Of a stretch of 64,000 bases of DNA, positions 1 through 10,327 are shown in pieces. Under the pieces are notes generated by a model. That model saw only the letters and a program-made list of their open reading frames with translations, was not told where the DNA came from and did not search any database. Each line of letters opens with the position of its first letter. The stretch's first letter is position 1. Source of the stretch: Herbaspirillum sp. (GTDB taxonomy: Bacteria; Pseudomonadota; Gammaproteobacteria; Burkholderiales; Burkholderiaceae_D); NCBI RefSeq assembly GCF_017744395.1, contig NZ_JAGIBI010000002.1, positions 62,001 to 126,000 on the forward strand. The letters run 5' to 3'. A program made the position numbers and the translations under genes.

Positions 1-358
1 GGCGCTCGTCGCTGGAGGAGCCAGACGGCGCATACAGCGAGATCACGGTGAGCTCGCCGAAGTCGCATTCGACATAGCGCCCTTCGTCGTCGAACTCGGT
101 ATTGCCGAAGCCGATGCGCACCGAATCCGGCTCGCGCTTGCTATAGACGCCTACGCCCGAATAGCCCTTTTTCTGCGCATAGTGGAAGTGGCCGACATAG
201 CCCTCAGGGGCCAGGAACTGCTCGGTCATGTCGGCCGCCTGGGCCTTCAGTTCCTGCACGCAGACGAAATCGGGCGATTCCTTCTGCAGCCATTCGAAGA
301 AGCCTTTTTTGGCGGCGGAGCGGATGCCATTGAGGTTGGCGGAGACGATTTTAGGCAT
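1..358 (-). CDS. xthA: Exodeoxyribonuclease III, partial (C-terminal part outside the window)
   Basis: This is the first 119 codons of a DNA repair nuclease that cuts at abasic sites and has 3'-5' exonuclease activity. The protein begins MPKIVSANLNGIRSA, the usual ExoIII opening with paired Asn residues. The motif VQELKAQ follows, with the metal-binding Glu at residue 36, and GYSGVGVYSK comes later. The ATG is at 356-358. The gene runs off the left edge, so the catalytic Asp and His near the C-terminus cannot be checked. It is transcribed away from pyrE across a 148-bp gap. Confidence 0.93.
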   Translation of the reverse strand, partial: MPKIVSANLNGIRSAAKKGFFEWLQKESPDFVCVQELKAQAADMTEQFLAPEGYVGHFHYAQKKGYSGVGVYSKREPDSVRIGFGNTEFDDEGRYVECDFGELTVISLYAPSGSSSDER

Positions 359-506
359 GGTGTTGTTCCTGCGAAGTAAGGCCGGTAGCATAACCGATAG
401 GGCGTTTCATTTAAAATGTCGGTCTGATTTCGCTGCGCGCAGAAATTGCCAATTGGCAAACATCAGACGCGCCAGCTTCGACTCCACTTTTCCCCGGGAA
501 TGTATC

Positions 507-1166
507 TTGAGCAACTTGAGACAGGAATTCATCGAATTCGCCGTGTCGGCCGGCGTGCTGCGCTTCGGCGAATTCGTCACCAAGGCGGGCCGCACCTCGC
601 CTTACTTCTTCAACGCCGGCCTGTTCAATGAAGGCGCGACGCTGGCCCAGGTGGCGCGCTTCTACGCGCAGACGCTGCAGGATGCCGGCATCGAATACGA
701 CATGCTGTTCGGCCCCGCCTACAAGGGCATCACGCTGGCCTCGGCCACCGCCGTGGCGCTGGCCGGCATGGGCCGCAACGTGCCGTTCGCCTTCAACCGC
801 AAGGAAGCCAAGGACCATGGCGAAGGCGGCACCATCGTCGGCGCCAAGCTGCAGGGCAAGGTCGTGATCATCGACGACGTGATCTCGGCCGGTACCTCGG
901 TGCGCGAATCGGTGGACATGATCCGCGCCGCAGGCGCCACGCCGTGCGCGGTGCTGATCGCGCTCGACCGCATGGAGCGTTCGGGCAAAGACGGCGCGCT
1001 GTCGGAACACTCGGCGGTGCAGGAAGTGGCGAAGGAATACGGCATGCCGGTCATTTCCATCGGCAACCTGAACGACCTGTTCGAGTACATCTCCAACGGC
1101 GGCGATGAGCGGGTGTTGCAGTACAAGGATGCGGTGGCTGCGTATCGCACTCGTTACGGCGTGTGA
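507..1166 (+). CDS. pyrE: Orotate phosphoribosyltransferase
   Basis: PyrE joins orotate to PRPP to give orotidine 5'-monophosphate in de novo pyrimidine synthesis, in the cytoplasm. The 219-residue product has normal family length. The PRPP-binding loop VVIIDDVISAGTS lies near residues 120-132, and FGPAYKGI near residue 70 is also conserved. I chose the TTG start at 507 because GGGAA lies 6 bases upstream and the product then begins (M)SNLRQEFIEFAV as in relatives. The frame is open further upstream, but that stretch lies in the xthA-pyrE spacer and does not resemble PyrE. A strong terminator follows. Confidence 0.95.
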   Translation: MSNLRQEFIEFAVSAGVLRFGEFVTKAGRTSPYFFNAGLFNEGATLAQVARFYAQTLQDAGIEYDMLFGPAYKGITLASATAVALAGMGRNVPFAFNRKEAKDHGEGGTIVGAKLQGKVVIIDDVISAGTSVRESVDMIRAAGATPCAVLIALDRMERSGKDGALSEHSAVQEVAKEYGMPVISIGNLNDLFEYISNGGDERVLQYKDAVAAYRTRYGV

Positions 1167-1190
1167 TCGCTCCAGGAGCGTGCCGAAATG

Positions 1191-1225
1191 AAAACGGCTG
1201 CATCGGAAGATGCAGCCGTTTTTTT
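1191..1225. terminator. Bidirectional rho-independent terminator between pyrE and the LapA-like gene
   Basis: A 14-bp perfect stem (AAAACGGCTGCATC at 1191-1204 with its complement at 1209-1222) has a GGAA loop and a run of seven T. The A-run on the left side gives a U-tract on the minus strand too, so it can serve both convergent genes. Confidence 0.9.
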
Positions 1226-1237
1226 ATGCGCGCAGGT

Positions 1238-1735
1238 TCACAACGGTTTGATTGTTCCCGCAGCGTCCTTGCGATGCAGCCGGTCGTCGAGTTCGCCGAG
1301 TTGTGCCGCGACGGCATTCCCGGTCTGCTCCAGCCGCAGGCCCAGTTCTTTTTGCAGCGTGTTCAGGCGCTGTTCCAACTGGGTTTGCTGTTCCGTATGG
1401 CGCCGGTGCAATTGTTCCAGCTCGGCCTGCAGATAGGTGCGCAAGTCGTTGAAGCGCGAATATTCCGCCTGGTCGGCCAGGCTGCGTTGCGTTTCCAGTT
1501 GCTTGGTCAGGCGCCGGCTCTCCAGCAGCACGCTGGTCTGCAGCGCCAGCGTGTAGAGCAGGAAGAAGGCGGTCAGCACCACCGTCACGCCCAGCATGAC
1601 CAGGCCCAGCGGCGCCTGGAAATCGGTGTAGATCAGCGACAGCGTGGTCGGTGCCACGAAGGCCGTCCAGTTGACGGCGGCGAAGATGGCGACCAGCGCC
1701 AGCAGGACGATAAGGAAAACGGTTCGGAATCTCAT
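1238..1735 (-). CDS. LapA-like (DUF1049) inner-membrane protein
   Basis: This 165-residue protein has two N-terminal membrane segments (about residues 5-25 and 43-65) joined by a short loop. A long charged coiled-coil tail rich in Gln, Leu and Arg follows (about 70-150). That is the layout of lipopolysaccharide assembly protein A-domain proteins, which in E. coli help control LPS synthesis at the inner membrane. CAGGAGG lies just upstream of the ATG. The tail is longer than in short LapA proteins, so the exact role is uncertain. It is the last gene before the shared terminator with pyrE. Confidence 0.7.
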   Translation of the reverse strand: MRFRTVFLIVLLALVAIFAAVNWTAFVAPTTLSLIYTDFQAPLGLVMLGVTVVLTAFFLLYTLALQTSVLLESRRLTKQLETQRSLADQAEYSRFNDLRTYLQAELEQLHRRHTEQQTQLEQRLNTLQKELGLRLEQTGNAVAAQLGELDDRLHRKDAAGTIKPL

Positions 1736-1801
1736 TGCAGCCTCCTGTATTGGGTTTGTTTGCAGGCACGCAATGGCGAGTGTAGCAGGGCGGTTGCGAT
1801 C

Positions 1802-1836
1802 GCGGCCGTGCTTGCCTGTCCGGCAAGTACGGCCGC
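1802..1836. other. Strong hairpin without U-tract between the TauD-like and LapA-like genes
   Basis: Fifteen consecutive pairs (one G-U) form between 1802-1816 and 1822-1836 around a 5-base loop. It lies 43 bases past the TauD-like stop on the minus strand. There is no T-run on either side, so it is more likely an mRNA 3'-end or stability element, or a rho-linked structure, than an intrinsic terminator. Confidence 0.55.
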
Positions 1837-1879
1837 TTGGACTGTGCGATGGCTGAGATGTTCCTGGGTCGGCACCGCC

Positions 1880-2770
1880 TCAGCGCGGCACGCCGCCTTC
1901 CACCGTGGTGCGGTACAGCGTGCGGCGCAGGTGCTGCGGCGTGATGGCGGCGTAGTGCTGGGTGCTGCGGTTGTCCCAGAACACCATGTCGTGCGCTTGC
2001 CAGCGATGGGTGTAGACGTTCTCCGGCCGTGTGATGTGGGCGTGCAGTTCCTTGAGCAGCGCGTCGCTTTCGTCGCGCGGGATGCCGACGATGTGCGAAG
2101 TGAAGCCCTCGCTGACGAACAGGATCTTGCGTCCGCTCTCGGGATGGGTGATGACCACCGGATGCTCGACCGGAGGCACTTCGTCGATCTGCTTTTGCGT
2201 CAGCTCGGCGCGCCACGGCGAGAGCTTGCGCAGGCGTTCGTAGCGGTAGACGTAGGAGTGCACCGCGCGTTTGCCTTCCAGCAGCTTCTTGGTTGCCTCA
2301 GGCAGCGTGTCCCAGGCGTCGGCGGTATTGGCGTACAGCGTGTCGCCGCGCTCGGCGGGCAGTTCCTGCGAATGCAGCAGCGCGCCCAGGCTGGGCCGGG
2401 GCATATAGGACAGGTCCGAATGCCAGTCGGCGCCGGCGTCGACCAGGCCGATCGGCTTGCCGTCTTCCACCACGTTGGAGACGATCAGGATTTCCGGATG
2501 GTTCTTCAGGTGGAAGCGGTTGAGCACGTGCACCTGCAGCGGGCCGAAGCGGCGGCTGAACTCGATGTGCTGCTCAGGCGTGATGCGCTGGTCGCGGAAC
2601 ACCACCACGCCGTGCTTGACGAAGGCGGCGCGGATGCGTGCCAGTTCGTCGTCGGCTACCGGACGGTTGAGGTCCAGCCCGACCACTTCCGCACCCAGCG
2701 AGCCTCCAAAGGGACGGATTTCAAAAGACTGGCGCAATGCCTGCGCGCGTTCCTGGGTATCAACCGACAT
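1880..2770 (-). CDS. TauD/TfdA-family Fe(II)/2-oxoglutarate dioxygenase
   Basis: Members hydroxylate small substrates (taurine, alkyl sulfates, aryloxyacetates and others) using Fe(II), 2-oxoglutarate and O2. The protein has 296 residues. It shows the HxD iron ligands in DWHSDLSY near residue 114, and a C-terminal THRWQAHDMVFWDNR segment supplying the distal His. RRTLYRTTVEGG supplies the Arg that binds 2-oxoglutarate. The start at 2770 has GGAG five bases upstream, whereas an upstream in-frame start at 2836 has no such site. It is divergent from the cupin-like gene. The substrate cannot be told from sequence; no sulfonate transporter is adjacent. Confidence 0.88.
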   Translation of the reverse strand: MSVDTQERAQALRQSFEIRPFGGSLGAEVVGLDLNRPVADDELARIRAAFVKHGVVVFRDQRITPEQHIEFSRRFGPLQVHVLNRFHLKNHPEILIVSNVVEDGKPIGLVDAGADWHSDLSYMPRPSLGALLHSQELPAERGDTLYANTADAWDTLPEATKKLLEGKRAVHSYVYRYERLRKLSPWRAELTQKQIDEVPPVEHPVVITHPESGRKILFVSEGFTSHIVGIPRDESDALLKELHAHITRPENVYTHRWQAHDMVFWDNRSTQHYAAITPQHLRRTLYRTTVEGGVPR

Positions 2771-2878
2771 GTCTGCTCCATAGCTTGCTGATGGGCTGCC
2801 GACGGTGCTGGACGCAGGCTGGGCAGCGAAAAACATCCATTACACTCCCGGTGCCCAATATCAACAACGAAGAAGAAT

Positions 2879-2892
2879 GCATATCGATATGC
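2879..2892. promoter_or_regulatory. Perfect 14-bp palindrome in the divergent oxygenase promoter region
   Basis: GCATATCGATATGC is its own reverse complement. It lies between the start codons of two divergent oxygenase genes (2770 and 2926), 33 bases before the plus-strand start. The size and position suit a dimeric repressor operator, but no regulator gene is adjacent. Confidence 0.4.
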
Positions 2893-2925
2893 GCACACTG
2901 CCGGATCCCCGGTCGCGGGGATAAA

Positions 2926-3864
2926 ATGCGCGGTATGAAGAAACCCGTAGTCGGAAAGGAAACCGCGGCCGCGGATCACCCGCCTTCGCGGCCGTTGCCG
3001 CCGCGCCCCTCGTGGGAAGGCATGAGCGCCGAAGAGGTGGCCGCCCGCAAGCTGGCCAGGGAAGAACGGGATGCGCAGGTGCGCGGCGTGTCGTCCATGG
3101 AACAGATGCGCGCGGCGATCAGGCGCGCCAGCCGCGGCTTGCCGGCGCTTGCCGAGGTGCCGCGCATCCGGTCGTCCGGGGCCGCCGCGTTCCGGGCGCG
3201 CGCCGCGCTCGGCCTGCCGTTCGTGATCACGGGCATGGTCGGCAAGTGGCCGCTGTCGGCGCTCGCGCCGCAGACCCTGCGCGAGCACTTTGGCCGGCTG
3301 GCGGTGCGGGCGCGGGTGGGCGACTACGTCAATACCGCGTTCGCGCCCGACCGCGCCATGCAGGACATGTCGTTGCTGCAATACCTGGACCTGGTCGCTG
3401 GCGATCCGCAGACGCTGCCGCCCTACCTGGGCAACCTGGAGCTGGGCGAACTCAACGCCCTGTGTCACTGGCCGGGCTACTTCGACAAGATGGGGCCGCC
3501 GCGCTTCTGGATCGGTCCTGCAGGAACGGTGACGCCGCTGCATTGCGACTATGACGACAACATTTTCGCGCAGGTCTGGGGGCGCAAGCGCATCTGGCTC
3601 GCGCCCGCGCACCACGACGAGTTCCTGTATCCGAAGGAGGCTAACCCGGTCCTGTTCGGCTCGCCCTTCGATCCCGACCATCCGGATTTCGAGCGATTTC
3701 CGCTGGCGCGCCGGGCGGCGCTGGTGGAGTGCGTGATGCAGCCGGGCGAGATGCTGTACCTGCCTGCCGGCTGGTACCACCAGGTCAGGTCGCTGAGTTT
3801 CTCGTTATCGGCCAATCGTTGGGCCAGGGGCCGGCCGCTGGCGCTGCAGGGGATGGCGGGGTGA
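2926..3864 (+). CDS. Cupin-like (JmjC/cupin_8) domain protein
   Basis: This is a 312-residue cytoplasmic protein. It contains TPLHCDYDDNIFAQVWG (HxD metal ligands) and, about 75 residues later, MLYLPAGWYHQVRS (distal His). This is the cupin_8/JmjC layout shared with Fe(II)/2-oxoglutarate protein hydroxylases such as FIH-like enzymes. The N-terminal 50 residues are charged and Pro-rich. GGGG five bases before the ATG at 2926 favours that start; another ATG lies at 2935. It is divergent from the TauD-like gene and nearly abuts the convergent DUF3297 gene. The substrate, protein or small molecule, is unknown. Confidence 0.8.
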   Translation: MRGMKKPVVGKETAAADHPPSRPLPPRPSWEGMSAEEVAARKLAREERDAQVRGVSSMEQMRAAIRRASRGLPALAEVPRIRSSGAAAFRARAALGLPFVITGMVGKWPLSALAPQTLREHFGRLAVRARVGDYVNTAFAPDRAMQDMSLLQYLDLVAGDPQTLPPYLGNLELGELNALCHWPGYFDKMGPPRFWIGPAGTVTPLHCDYDDNIFAQVWGRKRIWLAPAHHDEFLYPKEANPVLFGSPFDPDHPDFERFPLARRAALVECVMQPGEMLYLPAGWYHQVRSLSFSLSANRWARGRPLALQGMAG

Positions 3865-3880
3865 TGCCGGCAGGAGCCGT

Positions 3881-4129
3881 TCAGCGGTAGAAGGCTTCGA
3901 CCTCGCCCTTGAGCTTGGTCAGCATGGGATTGCCCTTGCGATCCAGCGCCTTGCCTGCGGGGATTTTGATCCAGCCTTCGCTGATGCAATATTCGCCGAC
4001 GTTGGTGAATTCCTTGCCGTTGAGGCGGATGCCGACGTCGTGCTCGAAGACGGCGGCGACATGGTGCGGGCTGCGAGGATCGATCGACAGGCGATCGGGA
4101 AGCGGGGGACGTTGTGCGGTATCGTTCAT
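3881..4129 (-). CDS. DUF3297 family protein
   Basis: This small cytoplasmic protein of 82 residues begins MNDTAQRPPLPDRLSIDP and ends in a Lys-rich segment with LKGEVEAFYR. The pattern of a short acidic head, then HDVGIRLNGKEFTNVGEYC and WIKIPAGK, matches the widely conserved single-domain DUF3297 proteins of proteobacteria, whose function is unknown. It is convergent with the cupin-like gene, 16 bases apart. A strong ribosome site is not visible, so the start is chosen by family length. A promoter probably lies between it and the gatB terminator. Confidence 0.75.
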   Translation of the reverse strand: MNDTAQRPPLPDRLSIDPRSPHHVAAVFEHDVGIRLNGKEFTNVGEYCISEGWIKIPAGKALDRKGNPMLTKLKGEVEAFYR

Positions 4130-4208
4130 GGCGACCATTATCGGCGATCTGGCCGGCCAGAACAATTCTTCCATCGGCGCAATCGGGCAGGATGCCGCGA
4201 CGCCAATG

Positions 4209-4238
4209 AAAAAGCCGCATCGTGGGATGCGGCTTTTT
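4209..4238. terminator. Rho-independent terminator after gatB
   Basis: A 13-bp perfect stem (4209-4221 with 4226-4238) has a GTGG loop and runs of five A and five T at its ends. It lies 22 bases beyond the gatB stop on the minus strand. Confidence 0.88.
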
Positions 4239-4260
4239 CGTCACGGCGCGGCCGATGCCG

Positions 4261-5721
4261 TCAGCCCGCGAGTTTCTTGCGCAGCAACTCGGTCAGTTGC
4301 GCCGGGTTGGCCTTGCCGCGGGTGGCCTTCATGGCCTGGCCGATCAGGGCGTTGATGGCCTGCTCCTTGCCGGCGCGGAACTCGGCCACCGACTTCTCGT
4401 TGGCCGCCAGCACCTGGTCGACGATGGCTTCCAGCGCGCCGCTGTCGGAGATCTGCTTCAGGCCCTTGGCTTCGATGATGTCGTCGGCCAGCGAGTCCTT
4501 GCCGGACTTGGCTTCCCACATGCCGGCGAAGACTTCCTTGGCGATCTTGTTGGAGATGGTGCCGTCGGCGATGCGCTTCAACAGCAGCGCGAACTGCACC
4601 GCGCTGACCGGGGCATCGGCGATGTCGGTGTCTTCGCGGTTCAGGGTCGAGGCGACGTCGCCCATCAGCCAGTTGGCGGCGGGCTTGGCTTGTTCGCGGC
4701 CGGCCGCGGCCACCACCGCTTCGAAATAGGACGCCATCGCCTTCGACTGGGTCAGCACGGCGGCATCGTATTCCGGCAGCGCGTAATCCTTGACGAAACG
4801 CTCGCGCATCGCGCCCGGCAGTTCCGGCATGGTGGCCTTGACGCGCTCGATCCATTCTTGCGCGATGGCCAGCGGCGGCAGGTCGGGGTCGGGGAAGTAG
4901 CGGTAATCCTGCGCGTCTTCCTTGCTGCGCATGGAGCGGGTTTCCTTCTTGTCCGGATCGTACAGGCGGGTTTCCTGCACCACGGTGCCGCCGTCCTCGA
5001 TCAGTTCGATCTGGCGGCGCACTTCGTAGTTGATCGCCTCTTCCAGGAAGCGGAACGAGTTCAGGTTCTTGATCTCGCAGCGGGTGCCGAATTCGGCCTG
5101 GCCCACCGGGCGCACCGAGACGTTGGCGTCGCAGCGGAACGAGCCTTCCTGCATGTTGCCGTCGCAGATGCCCAGCCACACCACCAGCGAGTGCAGCGCC
5201 TTGGCGTAGCCGACCGCTTCGGCGGCGCTGCGCATTTCAGGCTCGGTGACGATTTCCAGCAGCGGCGTGCCGGCACGGTTCAGGTCGATGCCGGTCATGC
5301 CATGGTAGTCCTCGTGCAGCGACTTGCCGGCGTCTTCTTCCAGGTGGGCGCGGGTCAGGTTGATGGTCTTGAACTCGGTCTTGCCGTCCTTCTCGACCGC
5401 GAAGGTCATGGTGCCGCCTTGCACCACCGGGATCTCGAACTGGCTGATCTGGTAGCCCTTGGGCAGGTCGGGGTAGAAGTAGTTCTTGCGCGCGAACACC
5501 GAGCGCGGCGCGATGGTGGCGCCGATCGCCAGGCCGAACTGGATGGCGCGTTCGACCGCTCCCTTGTTCAATACCGGCAGCACGCCCGGCAGCGCCAGGT
5601 CGACCGGGCTGGCCTGGGTGTTGGGTTCGGCGCCGAACTGGGTCGAGCTGCCGCTGAAGATCTTGGATTGGGTCGAAAGCTGCGTGTGCGTTTCGAGGCC
5701 GATGACGACTTCCCACTGCAT
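4261..5721 (-). CDS. gatB: Asp-tRNA(Asn)/Glu-tRNA(Gln) amidotransferase subunit B
   Basis: GatB is the tRNA-binding and kinase subunit of the GatCAB complex, which amidates misacylated Asp-tRNA(Asn) or Glu-tRNA(Gln) in the cytoplasm. It has 486 residues, the usual length. [13 protein letters not shown] opens the catalytic cradle domain, [13 protein letters not shown] and [16 protein letters not shown] follow, and a C-terminal tail/YqeY-like domain ends in [11 protein letters not shown]. It is last in the gatC-gatA-gatB operon, 48 bases after gatA, and is followed by a terminator. Confidence 0.97.
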   Translation of the reverse strand: MQWEVVIGLETHTQLSTQSKIFSGSSTQFGAEPNTQASPVDLALPGVLPVLNKGAVERAIQFGLAIGATIAPRSVFARKNYFYPDLPKGYQISQFEIPVVQGGTMTFAVEKDGKTEFKTINLTRAHLEEDAGKSLHEDYHGMTGIDLNRAGTPLLEIVTEPEMRSAAEAVGYAKALHSLVVWLGICDGNMQEGSFRCDANVSVRPVGQAEFGTRCEIKNLNSFRFLEEAINYEVRRQIELIEDGGTVVQETRLYDPDKKETRSMRSKEDAQDYRYFPDPDLPPLAIAQEWIERVKATMPELPGAMRERFVKDYALPEYDAAVLTQSKAMASYFEAVVAAAGREQAKPAANWLMGDVASTLNREDTDIADAPVSAVQFALLLKRIADGTISNKIAKEVFAGMWEAKSGKDSLADDIIEAKGLKQISDSGALEAIVDQVLAANEKSVAEFRAGKEQAINALIGQAMKATRGKANPAQLTELLRKKLAG

Positions 5722-5769
5722 GATGTTGTCCTTGCGAATTCTGTTGATGATTGGCTGGTGCGCAACGGC

Positions 5770-7236
5770 TTAGGCCGGCTCGCGCAGGTGCCAGTCGGTC
5801 GCTTGCTGGAACTGGTGCGCCACGTTCAGCAGGCGGGCTTCGTCGAAATAGTTGCCGATGATCTGCAGGCCGACCGGGCGCTTGCCGTTCTTCTCGCCCT
5901 GGCCGAAGCCGCAAGGAATCGACATGCCCGGCAAGCCGGCCAGGCTGGTCGACAGCGTGAAGATGTCGGCCAGGTAGTTGGCGACCGGGTCGTCGGTCTT
6001 GTCGCCCAGGTCCCAGGCCACTGTCGGCGACACCGGCCCCATGATGACGTCGCACTGCTTGCCGGCGCCGGCAAGCGCGTTCTGGAAGTCCTGCGCGATC
6101 AGGCGGCGGATCTTTTGCGCCTGCAGGTAGTAGGCGTCGTAATAGCCGTGCGACAGTACGTAGGAGCCGACCAGGATGCGGCGCTTGACCTCGTCGCCGA
6201 AACCTTCCGCGCGCGACTTCTTGTACATGTCGGCCAGGTCCTTGTAGTCCGCGGCGCGATGGCCGTAGCGCACGCCGTCAAAGCGCGACAGGTTGGACGA
6301 GGCCTCGGCCGGGGCGATCACGTAGTACACGGGGATCGACAGTTCGGTCTTGGGCAGCGAGATGTCGACCAGCGTGGCGCCCAGCTTCTCGAATTCGGCC
6401 AGCGCGGCGCGCACGGCCTGTTCCACGTCCGATGCCAGGCCGGCGCCGAAGAATTCCTTCGGTACGCCGATGCGCAAGCCTTTGAGGCTATCGTTCAGCG
6501 AGCGGTTGAAGTCTTCCTTGGGGCGTTGCAGGCTGGTGGAATCGCGCTCGTCGAAGCCGGTCATGGCGTTCAGCAGCAGGCCGCAGTCTTCAGCGGTCTT
6601 GGCGATCGGGCCGCCCTGGTCGAGCGAGGAAGCGAAGGCGATCATGCCGTAGCGCGACACGCTGCCATAGGTCGGCTTGATGCCGGTCACGCCGCACAGC
6701 GAGGAGGGCTGGCGGATCGAGCCGCCGGTGTCGGTGGCGGTGGCAGCCGGCGCCAGGCGCGCGGCCACGGCGGCAGCCGAGCCGCCGGAGGAGCCGCCTG
6801 GCACGGCAGTCTTGTCCCAGGGGTTCTTGACCGCGCCGTAGAAGGAGTTCTCGTTGCCCGAACCCATTGCGAATTCGTCGCAGTTCACCTTGCCCAGGGT
6901 CACGGTTCCGGCATTGTTGAACTGTTCCACCACGGTCGCGTCGAAGGGGCTCACGTAGTTTTGCAGCATCTTCGAGCCGGCGGTGGTGCGCCAGCCGCGG
7001 GTGACGAAGATGTCCTTGTGGGCGATCGGGATGCCGGTCAGCGGGCCGGCGTCGTTGCCGGCCAGGCGCGCATCGGCGGCCTTGGCCTGCGCCAGGGTCA
7101 GTTCGCGGTCCACGTGCAGGAAGGCGTTGAGGTCGCTGGCATCGATGCGGTCGAGGAACAGCGTCGCCAGTTCGGCGGCGGAAATCTTGCGCGACTGCAG
7201 TTGCGCGGACAGTTCTTTGAGGGTGAGCTTGTGCAT
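5770..7236 (-). CDS. gatA: Asp-tRNA(Asn)/Glu-tRNA(Gln) amidotransferase subunit A
   Basis: GatA is the glutaminase subunit that releases ammonia for GatB. The 488-residue protein carries the amidase-signature Ser-cisSer-Lys triad: Lys in [13 protein letters not shown] near residue 77, the central Ser-rich motif [11 protein letters not shown], and the nucleophile region [15 protein letters not shown]. The ATG at 7236 gives the usual N-terminus [10 protein letters not shown]. The frame stays open upstream through gatC, but that part is out-of-frame gatC and not protein-like. It lies between gatC and gatB in the operon. Confidence 0.97.
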   Translation of the reverse strand: MHKLTLKELSAQLQSRKISAAELATLFLDRIDASDLNAFLHVDRELTLAQAKAADARLAGNDAGPLTGIPIAHKDIFVTRGWRTTAGSKMLQNYVSPFDATVVEQFNNAGTVTLGKVNCDEFAMGSGNENSFYGAVKNPWDKTAVPGGSSGGSAAAVAARLAPAATATDTGGSIRQPSSLCGVTGIKPTYGSVSRYGMIAFASSLDQGGPIAKTAEDCGLLLNAMTGFDERDSTSLQRPKEDFNRSLNDSLKGLRIGVPKEFFGAGLASDVEQAVRAALAEFEKLGATLVDISLPKTELSIPVYYVIAPAEASSNLSRFDGVRYGHRAADYKDLADMYKKSRAEGFGDEVKRRILVGSYVLSHGYYDAYYLQAQKIRRLIAQDFQNALAGAGKQCDVIMGPVSPTVAWDLGDKTDDPVANYLADIFTLSTSLAGLPGMSIPCGFGQGEKNGKRPVGLQIIGNYFDEARLLNVAHQFQQATDWHLREPA

Positions 7237-7298
7237 GGAGTATTCGTTTCGCTGCTGCTGAATAGGTGATCCGGAAGGCGCTTGGACGCCGATGCGGC

Positions 7299-7601
7299 TT
7301 ATTCGATGACCTTGGGCACCAGGTACAGGCCGTCCTGGGTGGCCGGCGCCGGCCGCTGGTAATCCTCGCGGCGGTTGGTCTCGGTCACGGCGTCTTCGCG
7401 CAGGCGCAGCGCCAGGGCCGGTTCGATGGCGGCGATCGGGTGCGACAGCGGCTCCACGCCGCTGGTGTCGACCGCCTTCATCTGTTCCACCAGGGCGAAG
7501 ATGCCGTTGAGCTTGTCCAGCGTTTGCTCGGCCTGGGCGTCGGTCAGCTCCAGGCGGGACAGGTTGGCGATGCGTTTGACGTCGGAAAGGGCAAGTGACA
7601 T
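7299..7601 (-). CDS. gatC: Asp-tRNA(Asn)/Glu-tRNA(Gln) amidotransferase subunit C
   Basis: GatC is the 100-residue clamp that wraps around GatA and GatB. The protein begins [21 protein letters not shown], has [22 protein letters not shown] in the middle and ends [11 protein letters not shown], all typical of GatC. It is the first gene of the operon, and its promoter must lie in the 371-bp gap shared with mreB. The in-frame region upstream of 7601 is not GatC-like. Confidence 0.96.
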   Translation of the reverse strand: MSLALSDVKRIANLSRLELTDAQAEQTLDKLNGIFALVEQMKAVDTSGVEPLSHPIAAIEPALALRLREDAVTETNRREDYQRPAPATQDGLYLVPKVIE

Positions 7602-9016
<1,415 letters not shown>

Positions 9017-9280
9017 TTTACCTGCGCCGGTACCCAGGTGCCGGCCCTCACTTCTCCGGCGGAGATGTCCGCCGGAACCACCGGGGAACCGATACGTTCG
9101 ATATGACGCAGTTCACACCGACTTGCCCACAGGCGCGGATCTCCATTCCGCCCGGGGTGCAGGCTCGGCTGCGGGACTGTGGCGCATCGGCCTCCCTTTT
9201 TATACCGTTCACGACGCAGGAAATGAGTGCCTCGTCCTGCAGTTGGCCGCATCCGTCGGCCCTGCGGCCGGCCTGACGCG
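9017..9280 (+). other. mreB-mreC intergenic region with hairpins
   Basis: This 264-bp spacer holds two GC-rich hairpins close after mreB. One is GCCGG...CCGGC at 9026-9045. The other is a perfect 9-bp stem TCCGGCGGA/TCCGCCGGA at 9055-9063 and 9068-9076 with a GATG loop. Neither has a T-run. They could stabilise the mreB message 3' end or attenuate read-through into mreC. No convincing ORF or promoter is seen. Confidence 0.5.
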
Positions 9281-10327
9281 ATGGAAATCCCACCACTCTT
9301 CAAGCAGGGCGCCTCCGCCCGCCTGCGCGTTACCGTATTCGCGCTGCTGTCGGTCGTGATGCTGGTGGTCGATGCCCGCATGCACGTGCTGGGCACGCTG
9401 CGCCAGGGCATCGGCACCGTGCTCTATCCCTTCCAGCGGGTGGCGATGATGCCGCGCGACGCCGCCGTCAGCGTGGCCGACTATTTCTCTTCGCTGACCG
9501 CCCTGCAGAAGGAAAACCAGGTCTTGCACCAGCAGCAGACCGTCAATGCGCAACTGATGCAACAGGCGCGTCAACTGGTGGCCGAGAACGCGCAGTTGCG
9601 CAAGCTGCTGGACATGCAGCAGAAGGTGCCGGTCAAGTCGCTGGTGGGCGAGATCCTGTACGACGCCCGCGACCCCTTCACCCGCAAGGTGATCCTCAAC
9701 CGCGGCTCGCAGCAGGGCGTGGCGGCCGGCCAGCCGGTGATCGACGATGTCGGCATCGTCGGCCAGGTCACGCGGGTGTTCCCGTTCACCTCCGAAATCA
9801 CGCTGCTGACCGACAAGGACCAAGCCATCCCCGTGCAGGTGCTGCGCAACGGCCTGCGCAGCGTGGCCTACGGCCGCGGCCAGACCGGCGTGCTGGACTT
9901 GCGCTTCATGCCGGCCAACGCCGACATCCAGAAGGGCGACACCCTGGTGACCTCGGGCATCGACGGGGTCTATCCGCCCGGCCTGTCGGTGGCGACCGTG
10001 GCGCTGGTGGAGACCCGCTCGGCGGATTCCTTCGCGCGCATCGTCTGCCAGCCGCTGGCCGGCATCGACCGCCATCGCCAGTTGCTGGTCCTGCTGGTCG
10101 AGCAGAACCTGCTGCCGCGTCCCGAGCCGGACGCCACCGATGAGAAATCCGCCAAGCTGTTCAAGCGCCGCCTGCGCGACAGCACTCGCGACAGCAGCGG
10201 CGACGACGCCAACGCCACGCCCAAGGGCAACGTCTCCGAAGAGCGCAAGGGCGCGGACAAGGTGACGCCACCCGCTGCCCCGGCCGCCGCGCCGGCCCAG
10301 TCCGACGGCAAGGAAAAAGCCCGATGA
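9281..10327 (+). CDS. mreC: Rod shape-determining protein MreC
   Basis: MreC is a bitopic inner-membrane protein whose periplasmic part activates PBP2. The 348-residue product begins MEIPPLFKQGASARLRVTVF, the usual MreC opening. One membrane helix (about residues 17-35) is followed by a coiled coil (about 70-110) and the beta-rich domain (about 120-270) with LNRGSQQGVAAGQPVIDDVGIVGQV split over two stretches. A long charged, Ala/Pro-rich tail ends the protein. Its stop overlaps the mreD start by ATGA. Confidence 0.96.
   Translation: MEIPPLFKQGASARLRVTVFALLSVVMLVVDARMHVLGTLRQGIGTVLYPFQRVAMMPRDAAVSVADYFSSLTALQKENQVLHQQQTVNAQLMQQARQLVAENAQLRKLLDMQQKVPVKSLVGEILYDARDPFTRKVILNRGSQQGVAAGQPVIDDVGIVGQVTRVFPFTSEITLLTDKDQAIPVQVLRNGLRSVAYGRGQTGVLDLRFMPANADIQKGDTLVTSGIDGVYPPGLSVATVALVETRSADSFARIVCQPLAGIDRHRQLLVLLVEQNLLPRPEPDATDEKSAKLFKRRLRDSTRDSSGDDANATPKGNVSEERKGADKVTPPAAPAAAPAQSDGKEKAR

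Noticed and set aside
228-506. N-terminal extension of pyrE to an upstream start
   Set aside because: The added residues read antisense through xthA and its promoter and do not resemble PyrE, while the TTG at 507 has a ribosome site and gives the family length.
4222-7269. A 1015-codon open frame on the plus strand opposite gatB and gatA
   Set aside because: It mirrors gatB/gatA in GC-rich DNA, has His/Arg/Gly/Ala-rich composition with no domain, and no ribosome site. It is an antisense shadow.
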